A stretch of 64,000 nt of DNA from CAWAPS01 sp963783945 (GTDB lineage Bacteria > Actinomycetota > Acidimicrobiia > Acidimicrobiales > Palsa-688), in NCBI GenBank assembly GCA_963783945.1, contig CAWAPS010000022.1, positions 1 through 64,000 of the forward strand, in the 5' to 3' direction. Below are positions 62,086-64,000 of the stretch, piece by piece. The notes beneath the pieces are model-generated. The model searched no databases, had not been told where the DNA came from, and saw only the letters and a program-made list of their open reading frames with translations. Each line of letters begins with the position of its first letter. The stretch's first letter is position 1. The position numbers were made by a program, and so were the translations under genes.

Positions 62086-63369
62086 CGGCCGAGGAGGTGG
62101 TCACCTCCGTCGGGTCAACGGTCGGCGGCGAGGTCCGCCGCAACCGGAAATGGCTCACCTATCTGGCGATCGCGGGACCGGGCATCATCGCCGCGAATGC
62201 CGGTAATGACGCCGGCGGGATCATCACGTACGCGTCAGCGGGTGCCCAGTTCGGTTACCGGACTCTGTTCTTCATGGTGCTCGTCACCATCGGGTTGGTC
62301 GTCGTGCAGGAGATGTGCGCCCGGCTCGGCACCTACACCGGCAAGGGACTGGCCGCCTTGATCCGCGAGGAGTTCAGCCTGCGCCTGGCCTCCTTCGCCC
62401 TCTTCTTCCTCGTCGTAGCCAACGTCGGTCTGGTGGTCTCGGAGTTCGCGGGCATCGGGGCGGCGATGCAGCTGTTCGGGGTGTCCCGGTACGTGTCGAT
62501 TCCGCTCGCTGCCCTCACGATCTGGGCTTTGGTGATGTTCGGCTCGTACCGGTATGCCGAGCGGCTTTTCCTGCTTCTATCACTGATCTTTTTCGCCTAC
62601 CCGATCGCCGTGTTCCTTGGACATCCGCAATGGGCCCATGTGGCGGCGGACACGGCCTTTCCTCACATCATTGCCTCTAAGCCGTTCATTCTTCTCGGTG
62701 TGGCGCTGATCGGCACGACCATCACGCCGTACATGCAGCTGTATGTGGCCGCGGCCGTGGCCGACAAAGGCATCGGGCCGGAGGACTACCGGTACGAACG
62801 ATTCGACGCCGTAGCCGGGGCGATCTTCGGCGACGCCATCAGCGGGTTCATCATTATCGCTACTGCTGCAACGATTGGAGGAACCGGCGCCCTGGCCTCA
62901 GCCCACGACGCGGCCGAGGCCTTGCGGCCGATCGCTGGCAGCGTCCGCGGTCGACCTGTTCGCTCTTGGCCTTCTGGGCGCTTCGATGCTGGCGGGAGCG
63001 GTAGTGCCCCTCTCGACCGCGTACGCGGTCTCCGAGGCCCTTGGAGTCGAACGCTCTGTTTCACGCACGTTCGCCGAGGCTCCGCTTTTCCTTTCCCTGT
63101 TCACCTCGCAGATCATCATCGGGGCGACCGTCGCCCTGCTCCCGGGCAACCTGGTAACGCTTCTGATCAACACCCAGGTCCTGAACGGTTTGATCACTCC
63201 GGTGATCCTCGTGTTCATTCTCATCCTGGCCAGCCGGCGGAGCCTGCTCGGCGACGCGGCCAATGGGCCGGTTTTCCAGGTGGTGGCGGTCATCTGCGTG
63301 TTCGGGGTGGCCGCCATGGCAGCCCTCCTCGTGGGCCTGACGGTTCTCGGTTGGTTCGGAGTCGGATGA
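62082..63369 (+). CDS. NRAMP family divalent metal transporter, frame-disrupted
   Basis: Membrane transporter of about 430 residues for Mn2+ or Fe2+. It starts at GTG 62082 in the upstream stop. Helix 1 has the metal-binding pattern GPGIIAANAGNDAGGIITYA (DPG(N) of classical NRAMP replaced by NAGNDAG). IGTTITPYMQLYVAAAVADK is the helix 6 region. After EALRPIAG a one-base slip at about 62940 leads to ASAVDLFALGLLGASMLAGA, and the protein ends at 63369. The helix 1 Asp/Asn and helix 6 change (TITPYMQ where MxxH is usual) suggest specificity unlike MntH. The hydrolase start overlaps its stop (ATGA). Confidence 0.85.
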
Positions 63370-64000
63370 CTGACGACCGCCGCGTTGACGACACCCACCC
63401 CGCCGGCCTCCCCCTCGATCGCGCGATGGACCCGGCGTTTCACCGACGTTCGTCGTTCGGCGTTAATGCTGCCAACCCGATGGTGGCCGATCGCTCGGGG
63501 AGCGGCCCGGCGGTGGTGCTGCTTCACGGCCAGCCCGGCTCGGGCCCGGACTGGGAGCCGGTCGCCAGGCGGTTGAAGCCGGACTTCACGGTCGTAACGG
63601 TGGACCGGCCGGGCTACGGCCGCACGGGCGGCCCGGCCACCGGATTCGCCGGCAACGCCCAGGCCCTTATCGAAGTCCTTGACCGGTTCGCCATCGACTC
63701 GGCGATCGCGGTCGGCCACAGCTGGGGAGGCGGCGTGGCGATTGCCGCCGCTGAGCACTACCCGGAGCGGGTAGCCGGCTTGGTGCTGGTGGCTTCCGTC
63801 GGTCCGGGCGAGCCGGTCGGATGGGAGGACCGCCTGCTCGCCGCTCCGGTCATCGGGGAGTTCGTGGCCGGGATGACCATCGGCCTACCTGGTCGGCTGC
63901 TCGGCATCGACCGGGTGCAAAGCTATGTCGACCACTTCCTGACCGCGCCCGTACGCAACGCGGTCGGCAGCCTCACCCGCCTGACGGGGGCTCGGACCGG
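63366..64000 (+). CDS. alpha/beta hydrolase, partial
   Basis: Alpha/beta-hydrolase fold protein cut by the right edge after about 211 residues. The oxyanion block is VVLLHGQPGSGPDWEPVARR, DRPGYGRTGGP follows, and the nucleophile elbow is AIAVGHSWGGGVAIAAAEHY (Ser in GHSWG). The catalytic Asp and His would lie beyond or near the edge. ATG 63366 overlaps the NRAMP stop (63367-63369). The first ~45 residues before the hydrolase core are polar. Substrate unknown. Confidence 0.88.
   Translation, partial: MTDDRRVDDTHPAGLPLDRAMDPAFHRRSSFGVNAANPMVADRSGSGPAVVLLHGQPGSGPDWEPVARRLKPDFTVVTVDRPGYGRTGGPATGFAGNAQALIEVLDRFAIDSAIAVGHSWGGGVAIAAAEHYPERVAGLVLVASVGPGEPVGWEDRLLAAPVIGEFVAGMTIGLPGRLLGIDRVQSYVDHFLTAPVRNAVGSLTRLTGART

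Overview
The window is high-GC DNA from an uncultured actinomycete, most likely of the class Acidimicrobiia. Evidence: a CysO/CysM/Mec-type cysteine pathway, a mycothiol-type DinB-like protein, an F420-type luciferase-like oxidoreductase, many GTG starts, and a secreted repeat (GYWLVA.DGG.F.FGDA.FYGSTG) which, from general knowledge, is abundant in Acidimicrobiia. No rRNA or tRNA gene was seen; the one structural RNA is tmRNA.

Layout. 0-1.4 kb: end of a glycan locus (partial GT2 plus methyltransferase). 1.5-4.6 kb (minus): rph, murI, cysM, cysO, the order known around Mycobacterium Rv1335-Rv1340. 4.8-6.4 kb (plus): smpB and a site-2 protease. 6.4-7.1 kb: an IS630 transposase remnant. 7.1-21.2 kb: a surface-polysaccharide island with GT-C-type membrane enzymes, GT4 glycosyltransferases and several methyltransferases, but no Wzx/Wzy or ABC exporter. 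21.8-23.2 kb: mec, the missing partner of cysO, then ssrA (tmRNA). 23.2-25.4 kb: a DUF4214-like methyltransferase and about 1 kb of apparently empty DNA that includes a degenerate copy of the ssrA 3' end.

25.4-32.9 kb is an accessory metabolic stretch: a cupin and a DinB-like protein, a DUF1330 protein, then queD-queC-GT9-beta-propeller in tight array, converging on a ferredoxin-NADP-reductase-like flavoprotein coupled to a DUF4254 gene, and an F420-type oxidoreductase. This is the best candidate here for an uncharacterised system. 33.3-43.0 kb holds a P450, an HNH-nuclease relic, a methyltransferase, ketopantoate reductase, a DUF3048 lipoprotein, an AAA ATPase, TrpB2, a CBM48 protein and an MFS exporter.

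43.5-55.9 kb is signalling and envelope: a GGDEF-EAL protein, an L,D-transpeptidase, a PerM-like permease, a LiaF-like/histidine kinase/response regulator operon, small membrane proteins, and two secreted cell-wall enzymes (repeat-CHAP and goose-lysozyme-like/NlpC-P60). 56-64 kb has a pseudokinase-FHA pair, a DUF732 lipoprotein, a truncated haemoglobin, and an operon of PRC/MgtE-N/CBS protein, NRAMP transporter and alpha/beta hydrolase (cut by the right edge).

Caveat: at least a dozen otherwise convincing genes are split by single-base frameshifts, often several per gene. The protein sequence continues cleanly in the next frame, so assembly error is more likely than real decay. Such genes are annotated here as one locus with the break marked.
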